The notes under the pieces were generated by a model. It made no database searches and was not told where the DNA came from. It saw only the letters and a program-made list of their open reading frames with translations. A stretch of DNA of 64,000 nt. Source: Erwinia typographi (GTDB taxonomy: Bacteria; Pseudomonadota; Gammaproteobacteria; Enterobacterales; Enterobacteriaceae). Shown in pieces: positions 30,718 through 40,427 of the stretch. The position numbers and the translations under genes were made by a program. How positions within the stretch are numbered: position 1 is the stretch's first letter; each line of letters begins with the position of its first letter. The stretch covers positions 62,001 through 126,000 of the forward strand of contig NZ_JRUQ01000059.1 of NCBI RefSeq assembly GCF_000773975.1, in the 5' to 3' direction.

Positions 30718-31425
30718 ATGTCCCCGATCCATCCGCGCCCGTTACGCGGCAAGCTCGATGCAGAAAGTAAGGTTTATGGCGCTTCGGTACTCGGCGCCCC
30801 CCTGCTATGGTTCCCGGCTCCGGCGGCTGATGAACAAAGCGGGCTTATCCTGGCGGGAACGCACGGTGATGAAACGGCGGCGGTGGTCACCCTCTCCTGC
30901 GCAATGCGCACGCTGGTTGAACCTCATCGTCGGCATCATGTGGTGCTGGCCGTCAACCCGGACGGCTGTCAGTTAGGACTGCGGGCCAACGTTCGTGGCG
31001 TCGATCTGAACCGTAACTTTCCCGCCGCCAACTGGCAGGCTGGTGATACCGTCTATCGCTGGAACAGCGCGGCGGATCAGCGTGACGTGTTGTTATCAAC
31101 CGGCGATCGTGCCGGCTCTGAACCCGAAACGCAGGCGCTGTGCGATCTTATCCACACGTTGAAACCCAGCTGGATCGTGACCTTCCATGAGCCGCTGGCC
31201 TGTATTGAGGATCCAGATACCAGCCCGCTGGGCCACTGGCTGGCGAAGGAGATGGATTTACCGTTAGTTACCAGCGTTGGCTACGCCACGCCCGGTTCGT
31301 TCGGCAGTTGGTGCGCCGATCTCAGTTTACCGGTGATCACCGCAGAACTGCCGCCCATCTCCGCCGACGAGTCGACGGAGAAATACCTTGGCGCCATGGT
31401 CGATTTACTGAGCTGGCAGCCCTGA
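30718..31425 (+). CDS. mpaA: Murein peptide amidase MpaA
   Basis: This 235-residue M14-type zinc carboxypeptidase cleaves the gamma-D-Glu-mDAP bond of murein tripeptide in the cytoplasm. Zinc ligands H49 and E52 are in GTHGDETA; the RGVDLNRNFPA block and a later TFHEP His are present. CAGGAG precedes the ATG. Its last 21 bases overlap the 3' end of convergent ycjG, the next enzyme of the same recycling pathway. Confidence 0.93.
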   Translation: MSPIHPRPLRGKLDAESKVYGASVLGAPLLWFPAPAADEQSGLILAGTHGDETAAVVTLSCAMRTLVEPHRRHHVVLAVNPDGCQLGLRANVRGVDLNRNFPAANWQAGDTVYRWNSAADQRDVLLSTGDRAGSEPETQALCDLIHTLKPSWIVTFHEPLACIEDPDTSPLGHWLAKEMDLPLVTSVGYATPGSFGSWCADLSLPVITAELPPISADESTEKYLGAMVDLLSWQP

Positions 31426-32388
31426 AAAATCGATCCGCCCACAGCGGAAAGGGAGCGATGGCTCAACGTCCACCGCCAGCCAGGTTGGCCCGTCGAGATC
31501 GACAAAACGGGCCGAATTGACCAGCGGCAGCGCGGCGGCAATTGCTCTTGAGGTACACAGCATACATCCCAGCATCACCGCAAAGCCGGCCGCTTTTGCC
31601 GCCCCGGCCAGCAGCAGCGCCTCGGTCAGCCCGCCGGTTTTATCAAGCTTGATATTGACCATCTCATAGCGCCCTCTCAGCCCAGGCAGGCTTTCCCGCG
31701 TGTGGCAGCTTTCATCAGCGCAAATCGGCAGCGGATGGATAAAATTGGCGAGCGTGGCGTCATCGGCAGCGGGCAGCGGTTGCTCCAGCATTACCACGCC
31801 AAGATCGGCCAGCAGCTGGCAACGGGCGGCCAGCCCTTCGCTTTGCCAGGACTCGTTGGCGTCGACAATCAGCGTCGCCTGCGGCACGGCTGTTCTGATC
31901 GCTACCAACCTTTCGGTAATCAGCGCATTATCCAGCTTAATTTTCAACAGCCTTGCGCCATTTTCCCACAGCGCCAGCGCCGAGCTGGCCATCATTTCCG
32001 GCGTGTCTATGCTGACGGTCTGGGCCATCTCAATCGCCTGAGGCCGGGCGGTTGCGGTCAATTGCCAGAGATCCGTTGCCAACTTCCGCGCCTGCAAATC
32101 CCACAGGGCCGAGTCGATGGCGTTGCGAGCCGCGCCCGCTGGCAGCGCCTGCTGGAGCTGTTCCCTGGTCATGCCCTGCTCAAGTTCGGTGAACAGCGCG
32201 GCAATTTGCGCCATGACCGATGCCACAGTTTCACCATAGCGCGGATAGGGAGTGCATTCCCCCACGCCTTTAATCCCTCCTTCCTCCAACTCAACCACCA
32301 CCACGCCCGCCTCGCTTCGCGTACCGCGAGCGATGGCGAAAGGCGTATGCAGCGGCCAGGCTTCCGGGTAGACCTTTACTGCTCTCAT
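31405..32388 (-). CDS. ycjG: L-Ala-D/L-Glu epimerase
   Basis: This 327-residue enolase-superfamily enzyme epimerises L-Ala-D-Glu released from murein tripeptide. The catalytic KxK motif is KIK (149-151), with metal ligands D176 (VDANESW), then LEQP and CADES, and the second Lys in NIKLDKTGG. Start ATG 32388 with AAGGAT upstream is preferred to the extended frame at 32451. Together with mppA and mpaA it forms a murein-peptide uptake and breakdown set. Confidence 0.93.
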   Translation of the reverse strand: MRAVKVYPEAWPLHTPFAIARGTRSEAGVVVVELEEGGIKGVGECTPYPRYGETVASVMAQIAALFTELEQGMTREQLQQALPAGAARNAIDSALWDLQARKLATDLWQLTATARPQAIEMAQTVSIDTPEMMASSALALWENGARLLKIKLDNALITERLVAIRTAVPQATLIVDANESWQSEGLAARCQLLADLGVVMLEQPLPAADDATLANFIHPLPICADESCHTRESLPGLRGRYEMVNIKLDKTGGLTEALLLAGAAKAAGFAVMLGCMLCTSRAIAAALPLVNSARFVDLDGPTWLAVDVEPSLPFRCGRIDFSGLPAQ

Positions 32389-32583
32389 CAACGAATCCTT
32401 ATTGCGGGAAGAAAGATAAGTACACTCACAACATAGTCCTGACCAGGACATTTTGGCAATGTCGGCACGAGCTTAGCGACATGCTCCCGCTGACGTTCGG
32501 GCTTTGTTACGGTTTTTTCTGTCTGAGTGCGTCAGCATGACATACACTCAGTGCAGTGTTCACTGCGCTTATAAGGAAAAGCT

Positions 32584-33087
32584 ATGTCTCAGACCGTTCA
32601 TTTTCAGGGCAACAACGTTGCCATTGCAGGCCAGTTTCCTGCACCGGGCCAGACCGCAAAGCCTTTTACCCTGGTCGCGAAAGACCTTTCTGACGTTTCC
32701 CTTACTCACTACGCTGGCAAGCGTAAAGTGCTGAACATTTTTCCCAGTATTGACACCGGCGTTTGCGCCGCTTCCGTCCGCAAATTTAACCAGCTGGCCG
32801 GCAGCATTAATAATGCGGTCGTGCTGTGCATCTCCGCCGATCTGCCTTTTGCCCAGTCCCGCTTTTGCGGTTCTGACGGCCTGAGCAACGTGGTAACGCT
32901 CTCCACGCTGCGTGGCAGTGATTTCAAACAGGATTACGGCGTAGCGATCGCCGATGGCCCGTTAAAAGGGCTGGCGGCGCGTGCGGTTGTGGTGCTGGAT
33001 GAGAAAGATAACGTGCTGTATAGCCAGTTGATTGATGAGATCACCACCGAGCCTGATTATGACGCGGCGCTGGCCTCGCTGAAATAA
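32584..33087 (+). CDS. tpx: Thiol peroxidase Tpx
   Basis: This 167-residue atypical 2-Cys peroxiredoxin has peroxidatic C61 (TGVCAASVR) and resolving C95 (RFCGSDG), as in E. coli Tpx (168 aa). It reduces peroxides in the periplasm or cytosol using thioredoxin. AAGGAAAAGCT precedes the ATG. It lies divergent from ycjG and convergent with tyrR. Confidence 0.97.
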   Translation: MSQTVHFQGNNVAIAGQFPAPGQTAKPFTLVAKDLSDVSLTHYAGKRKVLNIFPSIDTGVCAASVRKFNQLAGSINNAVVLCISADLPFAQSRFCGSDGLSNVVTLSTLRGSDFKQDYGVAIADGPLKGLAARAVVVLDEKDNVLYSQLIDEITTEPDYDAALASLK

Positions 33088-33106
33088 GCACCTTGCTTGT
33101 TAGTGT

Positions 33107-33137
33107 AAAAGGGGCGGAATCACTTCCGCCCCTTTTT
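33107..33137. terminator. tpx / tyrR terminator
   Basis: Arms AAAAGGGGCGGAA (33107-33119) and TTCCGCCCCTTTT (33124-33136) enclose TCAC, with T-run TTTTTTT on the plus strand and A-run on the other side. Confidence 0.88.
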
Positions 33138-34703
33138 TTATTTGTCTGCCGTTTTTTTCTGACTCAGCCCGTATTCACGCAGCTTGTTGGCAATCGCGGT
33201 ATGCGAAACGCCAAGCCGCTTTGCCAGCTTGCGGGTACTGGGATAAGAGAGATAAAGCCTGGTGAGGATCGAGCGCTCGAAACGGCTGGTGATCTCGTCC
33301 AGCGATCCTTCCATCACTTCCTCGCCCAGCGGCAGTTCCATCGCGAACTCGGGCAGGACGATATCCTGCGGACGCAGCTCTGGCCCCTCCAGCTGCGTGA
33401 GCGCACGGTAAAGCGTATTTTTCAGCTGGCGCACGTTGCCGGGCCAGGTATAGCGGCTGAGAAACGCATTCAGCTGCGGCGAGAGCGTTGGCCTGACCAG
33501 CCCCTGCTCATCGGCGAAGCGGGCGACGAACATCTCGGTCAGCGCGAGAATATCCTGCGGGCGGTCGCGCAGCGGCGGCAGGTTCAGGGTAAGGACATTC
33601 AGACGATAAAACAGATCCTCCCTGAACTCACCGCGATGAACCATCTCGGTCAGGTTCTTTTGCGTGGCACAGATAACCCGCACGTCAACGTGCACCTCAT
33701 GCTCTTCCCCTACCCGGCGGAAAGTGCCATCGTTGAGGAAACGCAGCAGCTTGGTCTGCATCCGCGGCGACATTTCGCCAATCTCATCCAGCAGCACCGA
33801 GCCGCCGCTGGCCTGCTCGAAGAAGCCTTTCTTTCCTTCCAGCGCGTTAGGATAAGCGCCAGCCGCATGACCGAACAGTTCGCTCTCCGCGACGTCGTCC
33901 GGCAGCGAAGCGCAGTTCAGCGCCAGGAACGGCTTTTTGCCGCGCGCGCTGCGCAGATGACAGGCGCGAGCCAGCATATCTTTGCCGGTGCCGGTATCGC
34001 CGACGATCAGCAGCGGCGCATCGAGCATCGCCAGCTTGCGCGCCTGGTCGACAACCTGGCGCATTTTTGGCGTAACCGCCACAATATGCTGAAACTCGCT
34101 ATCGTCATTCACCGCCAGATTCTGCAACTGCTGGCCCATCCTGGCGGTGGATTTCAGCATCACCACCGCACCAACCGGGGTGGCAGGCTGGTCGTTATCG
34201 CCAGCGGCGTAAATCGGGCTGATTTCCATCAGGAAATCACGGCCTAAAATCACTACGTGATGCGCCTGAGGCTCAATGCGTTCGCTTTCCAGCCAGCGCT
34301 GGAAATTGAAGCCGGCGATCAGCGCCCCGGCGCTAAAGCTGCGCATTTTCTCCTCATTCAGCGAGAACAGCAGCTGCGCCGCCGGGTTGACCAGCTCCAC
34401 TTTGCTTTTCATATCGATGGAGAAAACCGGCTCCGGCAGCGCTACCAGCAGCGCGCTCAGCGCGCGATGCTCGCGTTCAGAGGGAAGGAAGGCGACGGTT
34501 CTGACGTCGGTCACGCTGGGAATGCGGCGGATTTCCGCCATCAGCTGGCTGAAGGGTTCAAATTCCACCGGGCTGAAGTTCAGATAAATGCGGCCAATCG
34601 CGGCTATTTCAATGCCGCGCAGATCGATGCTCCGTTCAACCAGTAAATCAAGCAGTTCGCGGGTGAGACCAAGACGATCCTGGCAAAAGACTTCCAGACG
34701 CAT
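33138..34703 (-). CDS. tyrR: Aromatic amino acid regulator TyrR
   Basis: This 521-residue protein has an N-terminal ACT domain (1-75), a PAS domain (about 77-190), an AAA+ sigma-54-activator-like domain with Walker A GDTGTGKD (235-242), and a C-terminal HTH (STRKLAKRLGVSHTAIANKL). The GAFTGA loop of true sigma-54 activators is replaced by GAYPNA, as expected of a regulator acting on sigma-70 promoters. It controls genes for aromatic amino acid synthesis and transport. ATG 34703 gives the family start MRLEVFC; three upstream codons to 34712 are rejected. Confidence 0.95.
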   Translation of the reverse strand: MRLEVFCQDRLGLTRELLDLLVERSIDLRGIEIAAIGRIYLNFSPVEFEPFSQLMAEIRRIPSVTDVRTVAFLPSEREHRALSALLVALPEPVFSIDMKSKVELVNPAAQLLFSLNEEKMRSFSAGALIAGFNFQRWLESERIEPQAHHVVILGRDFLMEISPIYAAGDNDQPATPVGAVVMLKSTARMGQQLQNLAVNDDSEFQHIVAVTPKMRQVVDQARKLAMLDAPLLIVGDTGTGKDMLARACHLRSARGKKPFLALNCASLPDDVAESELFGHAAGAYPNALEGKKGFFEQASGGSVLLDEIGEMSPRMQTKLLRFLNDGTFRRVGEEHEVHVDVRVICATQKNLTEMVHRGEFREDLFYRLNVLTLNLPPLRDRPQDILALTEMFVARFADEQGLVRPTLSPQLNAFLSRYTWPGNVRQLKNTLYRALTQLEGPELRPQDIVLPEFAMELPLGEEVMEGSLDEITSRFERSILTRLYLSYPSTRKLAKRLGVSHTAIANKLREYGLSQKKTADK

Positions 34704-34851
34704 GAGGGACAACCTTCCGTTATTGCGGGCTTAAGCTGATGATACCCGATCGTCGTGGCTGCCAGAAGTGCTCTGGAAGGAAAAGTTGACAGAGAGTGTG
34801 CGGAATGCGCACCAACCCAGCAAATAACCGGGCTGGCGCGTAAACCTGCGG

Positions 34852-35910
34852 CTATTTACCGGCCTGAGCCGGGCCTTTTTGCAGCGTTTCTTTTAGCTGA
34901 ACGATCAGGTCACGGCGGAAATCGCCGAGTTTTGGCTTATCCCCCTCAATCCAGGGCAGCGGACGGCACAGCTCCATGGTCTTGATACCCAGCCGGGCGG
35001 TCAGCAATCCAGCTCCAATGCCCTGGGCGGCGCGAGCGGAGAAACGCGCGGCCAGATCCTGGGACATCCAGTCCATGCCGACTTCGCGCACCAGTTCTGA
35101 AGCACCGGCAAAAGCAATATTAAGCAACACCAGGCGGAACAGGCGAATACGGCTGAAATAGCCCAGCTCAATGCCGTAAATCGCCGCGATGCGGTTCACC
35201 AGCCGCAGATTGCGCCAGGCAATAAAGGCCATATCGACCAGCGCCAGCGGGCTGACGGCGATCATCAACGTCGACTCGGCGGAGCTGCGGCCAATTTCGC
35301 GCCGCGCCTGGCGGTCCAGCACCGGCTGAACCAGCTGTGCATACAGGCCGACAATCTCGCGGTCGTTATGGGTTTCATGCAGCGAGGCGTGCCAGCGCTG
35401 TAGCGCCGGATGTCCCTGATCCAGTCCGGCCTGCCTGGCCAGCTTTTCGCAGAACTCACGTCCTTTGCCCATGCCGTGACTACCCAGCAGCTCCCGCGCA
35501 ACGTCCCTCTCTTCGGCACGCTCGCGCAGACGCCAGAGACGGCGCCACTCGGCGATCAGCGACCCGACGCCGGCCACGACAATCAGCCCGCCAGCCACGC
35601 AGCCCCCCATGGCTATCCAGTCCTGCTGAAGCCAGGCGTTGTGCGCCCACTGTATGCCCTGCGCCACCACGCTGACGCCCATCACGGCCAGGCCAGCCTT
35701 GACCATCCTGCGCCACAGGCTACGCTTCGGCCGCAGTGCGGCTTCGACAACCCGTTCGCCTTCTCCCTCTTCTTCAGGCTCAACCTCAGGCCCCTGCGGG
35801 ACAAATATCGCGCTCTGCTGTTCAAAAGCGCGAGCCGCTTTTAAATCGGGCTCTTTTTCCACTTCCAGCGATCTTGCAAAATCAATACGCGGCTTAATCG
35901 GTGTCGTCAT
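34852..35910 (-). CDS. ycjF: Inner-membrane protein YcjF (DUF697)
   Basis: This 352-residue protein has two to three membrane helices around residues 70-120 and a C-terminal DUF697 domain, matching E. coli YcjF (353 aa). It overlaps ycjX by four bases, and the two are members of the phage-shock regulon. Function is unknown. Confidence 0.92.
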   Translation of the reverse strand: MTTPIKPRIDFARSLEVEKEPDLKAARAFEQQSAIFVPQGPEVEPEEEGEGERVVEAALRPKRSLWRRMVKAGLAVMGVSVVAQGIQWAHNAWLQQDWIAMGGCVAGGLIVVAGVGSLIAEWRRLWRLRERAEERDVARELLGSHGMGKGREFCEKLARQAGLDQGHPALQRWHASLHETHNDREIVGLYAQLVQPVLDRQARREIGRSSAESTLMIAVSPLALVDMAFIAWRNLRLVNRIAAIYGIELGYFSRIRLFRLVLLNIAFAGASELVREVGMDWMSQDLAARFSARAAQGIGAGLLTARLGIKTMELCRPLPWIEGDKPKLGDFRRDLIVQLKETLQKGPAQAGK

Positions 35911-37304
35911 CGCAGCTTATCCCCCAGTAAAAATTCCAGCGCGGCATCCAGCCGGATGTGCGGTAAAGGACGATCCACGTCCGACTCCCGTGACCGGAAC
36001 TGTTCAAAATGGAACCCCTGCTGCTGCCAGAAAGCATTACCCGGCAGGCGCGGAGGGACTTCGCCTGGATAAACCGTTAGCGGCTGGTTGTCGGCCAATC
36101 GGTGACCACGTAACGCTGGGATCTTCTCTCCCTGATGGTCGACCAGGCCACTTTCGGTGGCCTGCACCGACGCCAGACCCAGGCAGTCCATGGTGATACC
36201 TTCAAAAGCGGCGTTCTGCCAGGCGTCCTGCACCAGCTGCTGTAGCAGGGAGACAAGGTTGGCATGTTGATCGGCCGTTACGTGGTCGGATTTGGTGGCG
36301 GCAAACAGCAGTTTATCGATCACCGGCGAAAACAGGCGACGAAACAGCGTGCGCTGCCCGTAGGAAAAGCTCTGCATCAGCTGGGTCAGCGCCAGGCGCA
36401 TGTCATTAAAAGCCTGCGGACCGCTGTTAAGCGGCTGAAGGCAGTCAACCAGCACAATCTGACGGTCGAAGCGCAGGAAGTGGTTTTTATAAAACCCCTT
36501 GACTACGTGCTGACAGTAATAGTTGTAGCGAGCCCGCAGCATACCGATATTGGTTGTGGCATCGGCCTGCGCCAGTCGGGTTTCATTGGTTTCACCCAGC
36601 TGCGGCCACGGGAAGAATTGCAGCGCGGGAGCCCCGGCCATATCGCCAGGCAGCACAAAACGACCGGGCTGAATAAAATGCAGCCCTTCCTGCTTACACT
36701 TCAGCAGGTAATCGGTCCAGGCCGCCGCAATCTCTCCCAGACGATTTTCATCCGCAGGGGCAAGCGGATCCAGCCCCTCGCACAGCGTTTTCCAGCGCCC
36801 GGACCAGCTGGCGCGGTCGCCCTGCAACAGGCCCGTCATCTGCCGTGACCAGCCCAGATAGTCCTGAGCCAGCATCGGAAGATCGAGCAGCCATTCGCCG
36901 GGATAGTCAACGATCTCCAGATAGAGAGTAGAAGTGTCTTTAAAATGGCGTAACAACGACTCACGCGAGCGATATCTCAACGCCAGACGCATTTCACTGA
37001 CGCCGCGCGTTGGCGTTGGCCAGTCGGGTGGTGAACCGTAAAGCTGCGACAATCCTTCATCGTAAGTGAAACGCTGGATGCCCATATCCCGCTGCGGCAC
37101 GCGCTTCACGCCGAGCAGCCGATCTTCACGGACGGCTGAAAACAGCGGCAGGCGCGCGCCGGAATTGACGTTGAGAAGTTGGTTGACCAGCGAGGTGATA
37201 AAAGCGGTTTTCCCGCTGCGGCTGAGGCCGGTAACCGCAAGGCGCAGGTGGCGATCCGCGCCCCGGTTCACCAGCGACAGCAATTCATTTTGAAGTCGTT
37301 TCAT
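35907..37304 (-). CDS. ycjX: P-loop protein YcjX (DUF463)
   Basis: This 465-residue predicted GTP-binding protein has Walker A GLSRSGKT at residues 26-33 and the LVDCLQPLN segment of the family. E. coli YcjX has the same length class and is induced with the psp operon. It starts 82 bases after the end of pspD, so psp read-through is likely. The exact role in membrane stress is not known. Confidence 0.93.
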   Translation of the reverse strand: MKRLQNELLSLVNRGADRHLRLAVTGLSRSGKTAFITSLVNQLLNVNSGARLPLFSAVREDRLLGVKRVPQRDMGIQRFTYDEGLSQLYGSPPDWPTPTRGVSEMRLALRYRSRESLLRHFKDTSTLYLEIVDYPGEWLLDLPMLAQDYLGWSRQMTGLLQGDRASWSGRWKTLCEGLDPLAPADENRLGEIAAAWTDYLLKCKQEGLHFIQPGRFVLPGDMAGAPALQFFPWPQLGETNETRLAQADATTNIGMLRARYNYYCQHVVKGFYKNHFLRFDRQIVLVDCLQPLNSGPQAFNDMRLALTQLMQSFSYGQRTLFRRLFSPVIDKLLFAATKSDHVTADQHANLVSLLQQLVQDAWQNAAFEGITMDCLGLASVQATESGLVDHQGEKIPALRGHRLADNQPLTVYPGEVPPRLPGNAFWQQQGFHFEQFRSRESDVDRPLPHIRLDAALEFLLGDKLR

Positions 37305-37386
37305 GGTGGTGTCGGCACCTTTTTTTATTCTGTTTGCGGCAATAATCGAGACGGCCAGTGTAGCAAATTACGGCAAAATAAGTGGG

Positions 37387-37611
37387 TTAAGGTTTATTCC
37401 AGCGCGCGGTGGCTCCGCGCAGCGCACGGCGCAGGATCGGCTCCAGCGCCCACGCAAGGAAAAGTTTCAGCGGACGATGAGCAACCGATTTCACCGCCCA
37501 GCCAGCCACGCCGCCAGGCCCGTAGGTCAGCGCGTTGATCAGCACAAATTTACCGGCCCTCTTTAACGCGGGCGCGGCATTATTTTTAACGGATTGCTGC
37601 CAGTTACGCAT
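37387..37611 (-). CDS. pspD: Phage shock protein D
   Basis: This 74-residue basic protein has an amphipathic or hydrophobic centre (ALTYGPGGVAGWAVKSVAHRPLK) that matches E. coli PspD. GGGAG lies seven bases before ATG 37611; the TTG at 37629 is a poorer start. It follows pspC in the operon. No pspE rhodanese gene follows. Confidence 0.88.
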   Translation of the reverse strand: MRNWQQSVKNNAAPALKRAGKFVLINALTYGPGGVAGWAVKSVAHRPLKLFLAWALEPILRRALRGATARWNKP

Positions 37612-37664
37612 AAATGTACTCCCGATCAAGAAATCAGGGCCCGCGAACGAGCCCGCTCAGAGGG

Positions 37665-38033
37665 TTAAAGCTGACGAAAACGGCTGCGGACGCTGAAGGT
37701 TTCTGAAGTCACGTAGCGCTCCATATTCCTCAGGCTCGCCTCGCTACCCTTCAGTTGCTGACTCAGCCGATCCAGCAGCTCCTGCGCCGTTGGCGATCTC
37801 TCGCCCTGGCTGCGGCTCACGCTCTCCGGCATCTCGTCCAGCAGGAACGCCAGGCCAAAATAGGCCACCAGGGTAAAAAAGAACAGGCCAAAGAACATCG
37901 ACAGCACCACGATAACCCTAACCAGCCGTACCGGGATATCCAGGTACTCCGCAATTCCCGCGCAGACGCCCTTCACTTTTCCCCGTGCCGGAATGCGATA
38001 GAGCTTTTTGCCCTTAACGATCGCTCCGCTCAT
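37665..38033 (-). CDS. pspC: Phage shock protein C, PspBC sensor subunit
   Basis: This 122-residue protein has the PspC domain (LYRIPARGKVKGVCAGIAEY) and a membrane helix at about residues 40-66. PspB and PspC sense inner-membrane damage and draw PspA away from PspF. Its start overlaps the pspB stop by four bases. Confidence 0.95.
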   Translation of the reverse strand: MSGAIVKGKKLYRIPARGKVKGVCAGIAEYLDIPVRLVRVIVVLSMFFGLFFFTLVAYFGLAFLLDEMPESVSRSQGERSPTAQELLDRLSQQLKGSEASLRNMERYVTSETFSVRSRFRQL

Positions 38034-38257
38034 GACTGCCTCCAGTCTGGATGCTCGGCATCCAGAATCTCTTCGAGCGCCTGGACGCGCTCGCGCATCC
38101 GTTTGGCTTCCTCGGTCAGCTGTTGCAGGCGCTGCAATTCACTTTGTGACAACTCAGCGCCGCCGTTCTGGCGGTTGCTGTAGTGGAGCCATAGCCAAAT
38201 TGGCGCCACAAACAGCACGAAAATTGTCAGGGGTATGGCCAGAAATAACGCGCTCAT
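38030..38257 (-). CDS. pspB: Phage shock protein B, PspBC sensor subunit
   Basis: This 75-residue protein has one N-terminal membrane helix (MSALFLAIPLTIFVLFVAPI) and a coiled-coil tail (LQRLQQLTEEAKRMRERVQALEEIL). It matches E. coli PspB in length and order between pspA and pspC. Confidence 0.95.
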   Translation of the reverse strand: MSALFLAIPLTIFVLFVAPIWLWLHYSNRQNGGAELSQSELQRLQQLTEEAKRMRERVQALEEILDAEHPDWRQS

Positions 38258-38328
38258 TCACTCTCCTTGAAATTTCACCTGATGACGTCAGGAATGGGCA
38301 TCCAGCCAGGGATGCCGGTCGCAGGGCA

Positions 38329-38994
38329 TTACTCGCTGCGGTTCATTTTGGCCTTTAATGCCGCCAGCTGCTCGCCAATTTCATCATCAGCCTGCAGTTC
38401 GGCAAATTCCTGATTCAGCGTTTTCTTCTTACCGAAGCTCTGGCTTTCTGCCTCGGCTTCCATATGATCGATGCGGCGTTCGAACGATTCGAAACGCGCC
38501 ATCGCCTGATCAATTTTTCCGCTGTCCAGCTGACGACGGACGTCGCGTGAAGACGAGGCCGCCTGATGGCGTAAGGTCAGAGCCTGCTGCCGGGCGCGGG
38601 TTTCGCTGAGTTTATTCTCCAGCTCGCCAATCTCACCTTTCATGCGGGTTAAGGTTTCATCGACCTGCTCAACTTCACGCTTCAGCGAGGCGATCAGATC
38701 GGTCAGCTTCTGCTTTTCAATCAGCGCCGCGCGGGCGAGATCGTCTTTGTCTTTACGCAGCGCCAGTTCGGCCTTTTCCTGCCATTCGCCCTGCTGCAAG
38801 TCGGCCTGATCGATGCGGCGCACCAGCTGTTTCTTTTCCGCCAGCGCACGAGCTGAAGTAGAGCGAACTTCTACCAGCGTGTCTTCCATTTCCTGAATCA
38901 TCAGACGAACCAGCTTCTGCGGATCCTCTGCTTTCTCCAGCAGCGAATTGATATTGGCGTTCACGATGTCGGCAAAACGAGAAAAAATACCCAT
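38329..38994 (-). CDS. pspA: Phage shock protein A
   Basis: This 221-residue member of the PspA/Vipp1 ESCRT-III-like family has an N-terminal amphipathic helix ([19 protein letters not shown]) and a long coiled coil. It inhibits PspF when idle, and oligomerises on damaged inner membrane to limit proton leak. E. coli PspA has 222 residues. ATG 38994 is the family start; the upstream in-frame ATG at 39009 is rejected. Its promoter is of sigma-54 type (39055-39070). Confidence 0.96.
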   Translation of the reverse strand: MGIFSRFADIVNANINSLLEKAEDPQKLVRLMIQEMEDTLVEVRSTSARALAEKKQLVRRIDQADLQQGEWQEKAELALRKDKDDLARAALIEKQKLTDLIASLKREVEQVDETLTRMKGEIGELENKLSETRARQQALTLRHQAASSSRDVRRQLDSGKIDQAMARFESFERRIDHMEAEAESQSFGKKKTLNQEFAELQADDEIGEQLAALKAKMNRSE

Positions 38995-39054
38995 AATCAC
39001 TGTCCTCATTACTTGTTGGATATGCGCAATCAGATGCGGCTACGCGAGGATCTA

Positions 39055-39070
39055 TTCAATTGTCGTGCCA
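39055..39070 (-). promoter_or_regulatory. Sigma-54 promoter of pspABCD
   Basis: On the minus strand TGGCAC (39070-39065), five bases, then TTGAA (39059-39055) match the -24/-12 consensus TGGCAC-N5-TTGCA. It lies about 60-75 bases before pspA and is divergent from pspF, the sigma-54 activator gene. Confidence 0.85.
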
Positions 39071-39164
39071 ACTTTTATCTTATTGATTTTACGATAATCT
39101 AAGGGTTTACAGGACCAGGAAAATTGGCTAGTGTGGCGTAAATAACTAACATCTGGTGAATTTC

Positions 39165-40160
39165 ATGAGCGAAAATAACGACACGCTGCTGGGTGAGTCG
39201 AACAACTTTCTTGAAGTCCTTGAGCAGGTTTCGCGCCTGGCGCCGCTCAACAAGCCGGTGTTAGTGATTGGTGAGCGTGGCACCGGGAAAGAGCTGATCG
39301 CCAGCCGTCTGCACTACCTTTCCGCGCGCTGGCAGGGGCCGTTTATTTCCCTTAACTGCGCCGCGCTGAATGAAAATCTGTTGGATTCCGAGCTGTTCGG
39401 CCACGAGGCCGGGGCGTTTACCGGCGCGCAAAAACGCCACCAGGGCCGCTTCGAACGGGCGGATGGCGGTACGCTGTTTCTGGATGAGCTGGCAACCGCA
39501 CCGATGCTGGTGCAGGAAAAACTGCTGCGGGTGATTGAGTACGGCCATCTGGAGCGGGTCGGCGGCAGCCAGCCGCTGCAGGTCAGCGTGCGCCTGGTCT
39601 GCGCGACCAACGACGATCTGCCGCTGCTGGCGCAGCAGGGAAAGTTCCGCGCCGACCTGCTGGACCGCCTGGCCTTTGACGTGGTCCAGTTGCCGCCGCT
39701 ACGTGAACGTCGCAGCGATATCCTCGTGATGGCGGAGCATTTTGCCATTCAGATGTGCCGGGAACTTGGTCTGGCTCTGTTTCCGGGCTTCACCGCCAGA
39801 GCGCAACAGATTCTGTTGGACTATGACTGGCCCGGCAACGTGCGCGAGCTGAAGAACGTGGTTGAACGTTCGGTCTACCGTCACGGCGAGATTGATGAGC
39901 AGTTGGACAACATTGTGATCAATCCTTTCCAGTCCCGCCAGCCAGCGGTCAGGTCTGAAGCGCCGGAGGCGGCTGCCCTTCCCGCCTTACCCTTAGACCT
40001 GCGCCGCTGGCAGCATCAGCAGGAGAAAGAGCTGCTAGAGGCCAGCCTCGCCCAGGCCCGTTTCAACCAGCGCCGCGCGGCAGAATTACTGGGTGTAACC
40101 TATCACCAGCTGCGCGCCATGATGAAAAAGCATGGGATCAATGCCGACGGCGAGCGCTGA
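39165..40160 (+). CDS. pspF: Sigma-54 activator PspF
   Basis: This 331-residue enhancer-binding protein lacks a receiver domain. The AAA+ domain has Walker A GERGTGKE (36-43), the sigma-54-contacting GAFTGA loop (83-88) and FLDELATA. A Fis-type HTH (RRAAELLGVTYHQLRAMMKK) ends the protein. It activates the divergent psp operon. ATG 39165 aligns with the E. coli start; GTG 39156 is the alternative. Confidence 0.95.
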   Translation: MSENNDTLLGESNNFLEVLEQVSRLAPLNKPVLVIGERGTGKELIASRLHYLSARWQGPFISLNCAALNENLLDSELFGHEAGAFTGAQKRHQGRFERADGGTLFLDELATAPMLVQEKLLRVIEYGHLERVGGSQPLQVSVRLVCATNDDLPLLAQQGKFRADLLDRLAFDVVQLPPLRERRSDILVMAEHFAIQMCRELGLALFPGFTARAQQILLDYDWPGNVRELKNVVERSVYRHGEIDEQLDNIVINPFQSRQPAVRSEAPEAAALPALPLDLRRWQHQQEKELLEASLAQARFNQRRAAELLGVTYHQLRAMMKKHGINADGER

Positions 40161-40176
40161 CTGCCTGCTTCAGCGC

Positions 40177-40265
40177 AAAAAAAAGCCCGCTCAAGGCGGG
40201 CTAAAATACTGGAAGCAATGTGAGCAATGTCGTGCTCTTCTTCGGTAGAGCCACCGTCGAAGCGC
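40177..40265 (-). ncRNA. ryhB: RyhB-family iron-stress small RNA
   Basis: The minus strand contains the RyhB core GCACGACATTGCTCACATTG followed by CTTCCAGTATT, identical over 31 bases to E. coli RyhB. A terminator hairpin (arms AGCCCGC/GCGGGCT, 40184-40202) and eight T follow. The inferred start at 40265 (GCG, as in E. coli) gives 89 nt against 90 in E. coli. The promoter is TTTACA-18-TACTAT with a Fur box over the -10. RyhB binds Hfq and, when iron is scarce, shuts off mRNAs for non-essential iron proteins. The place between pspF and sapA differs from the E. coli locus (yhhX/yhhY). Confidence 0.9.
40184..40202 (-). terminator. ryhB terminator
   Basis: The 7-bp stem has eight T on the minus strand only; on the plus strand CTAAAATAC follows, so it is not a good pspF terminator. 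Confidence 0.85.
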
Positions 40266-40267
40266 AG

Positions 40268-40286
40268 GAGAATAGTAATCATTCTC
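40268..40286. promoter_or_regulatory. Fur box over the ryhB promoter
   Basis: GAGAATAGTAATCATTCTC matches the 19-bp Fur consensus GATAATGATAATCATTATC at 15 positions, with perfect 6-bp palindromic arms. It covers the ryhB -10 hexamer (40277-40272). Confidence 0.8.
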
Positions 40287-40301
40287 AGTATGTGCTGTAA
40301 A
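40272..40301 (-). promoter_or_regulatory. ryhB promoter
   Basis: On the minus strand TTTACA (40301-40296) and TACTAT (40277-40272) are 18 bp apart, placing the start at about 40265. Confidence 0.7.
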
Positions 40302-40427
40302 GCAGTTTGTTGAGAATTTTTCTCATTACCACAGCAACTTTGGGCGTATTATGAACAACCCCAATCGCGCTGTGGGAACCTTTCTGGCTGCTTTCGTGTG
40401 AAAAAACGCCAGTTGCCGCGGCAAACT

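Noticed and set aside
40103..40282. 59-codon minus-strand frame (MITILLRFDGG...) across the pspF-sapA gap
   Set aside because: It runs over the RyhB core and its terminator and has no ribosome-binding site; the DNA is explained by the sRNA.
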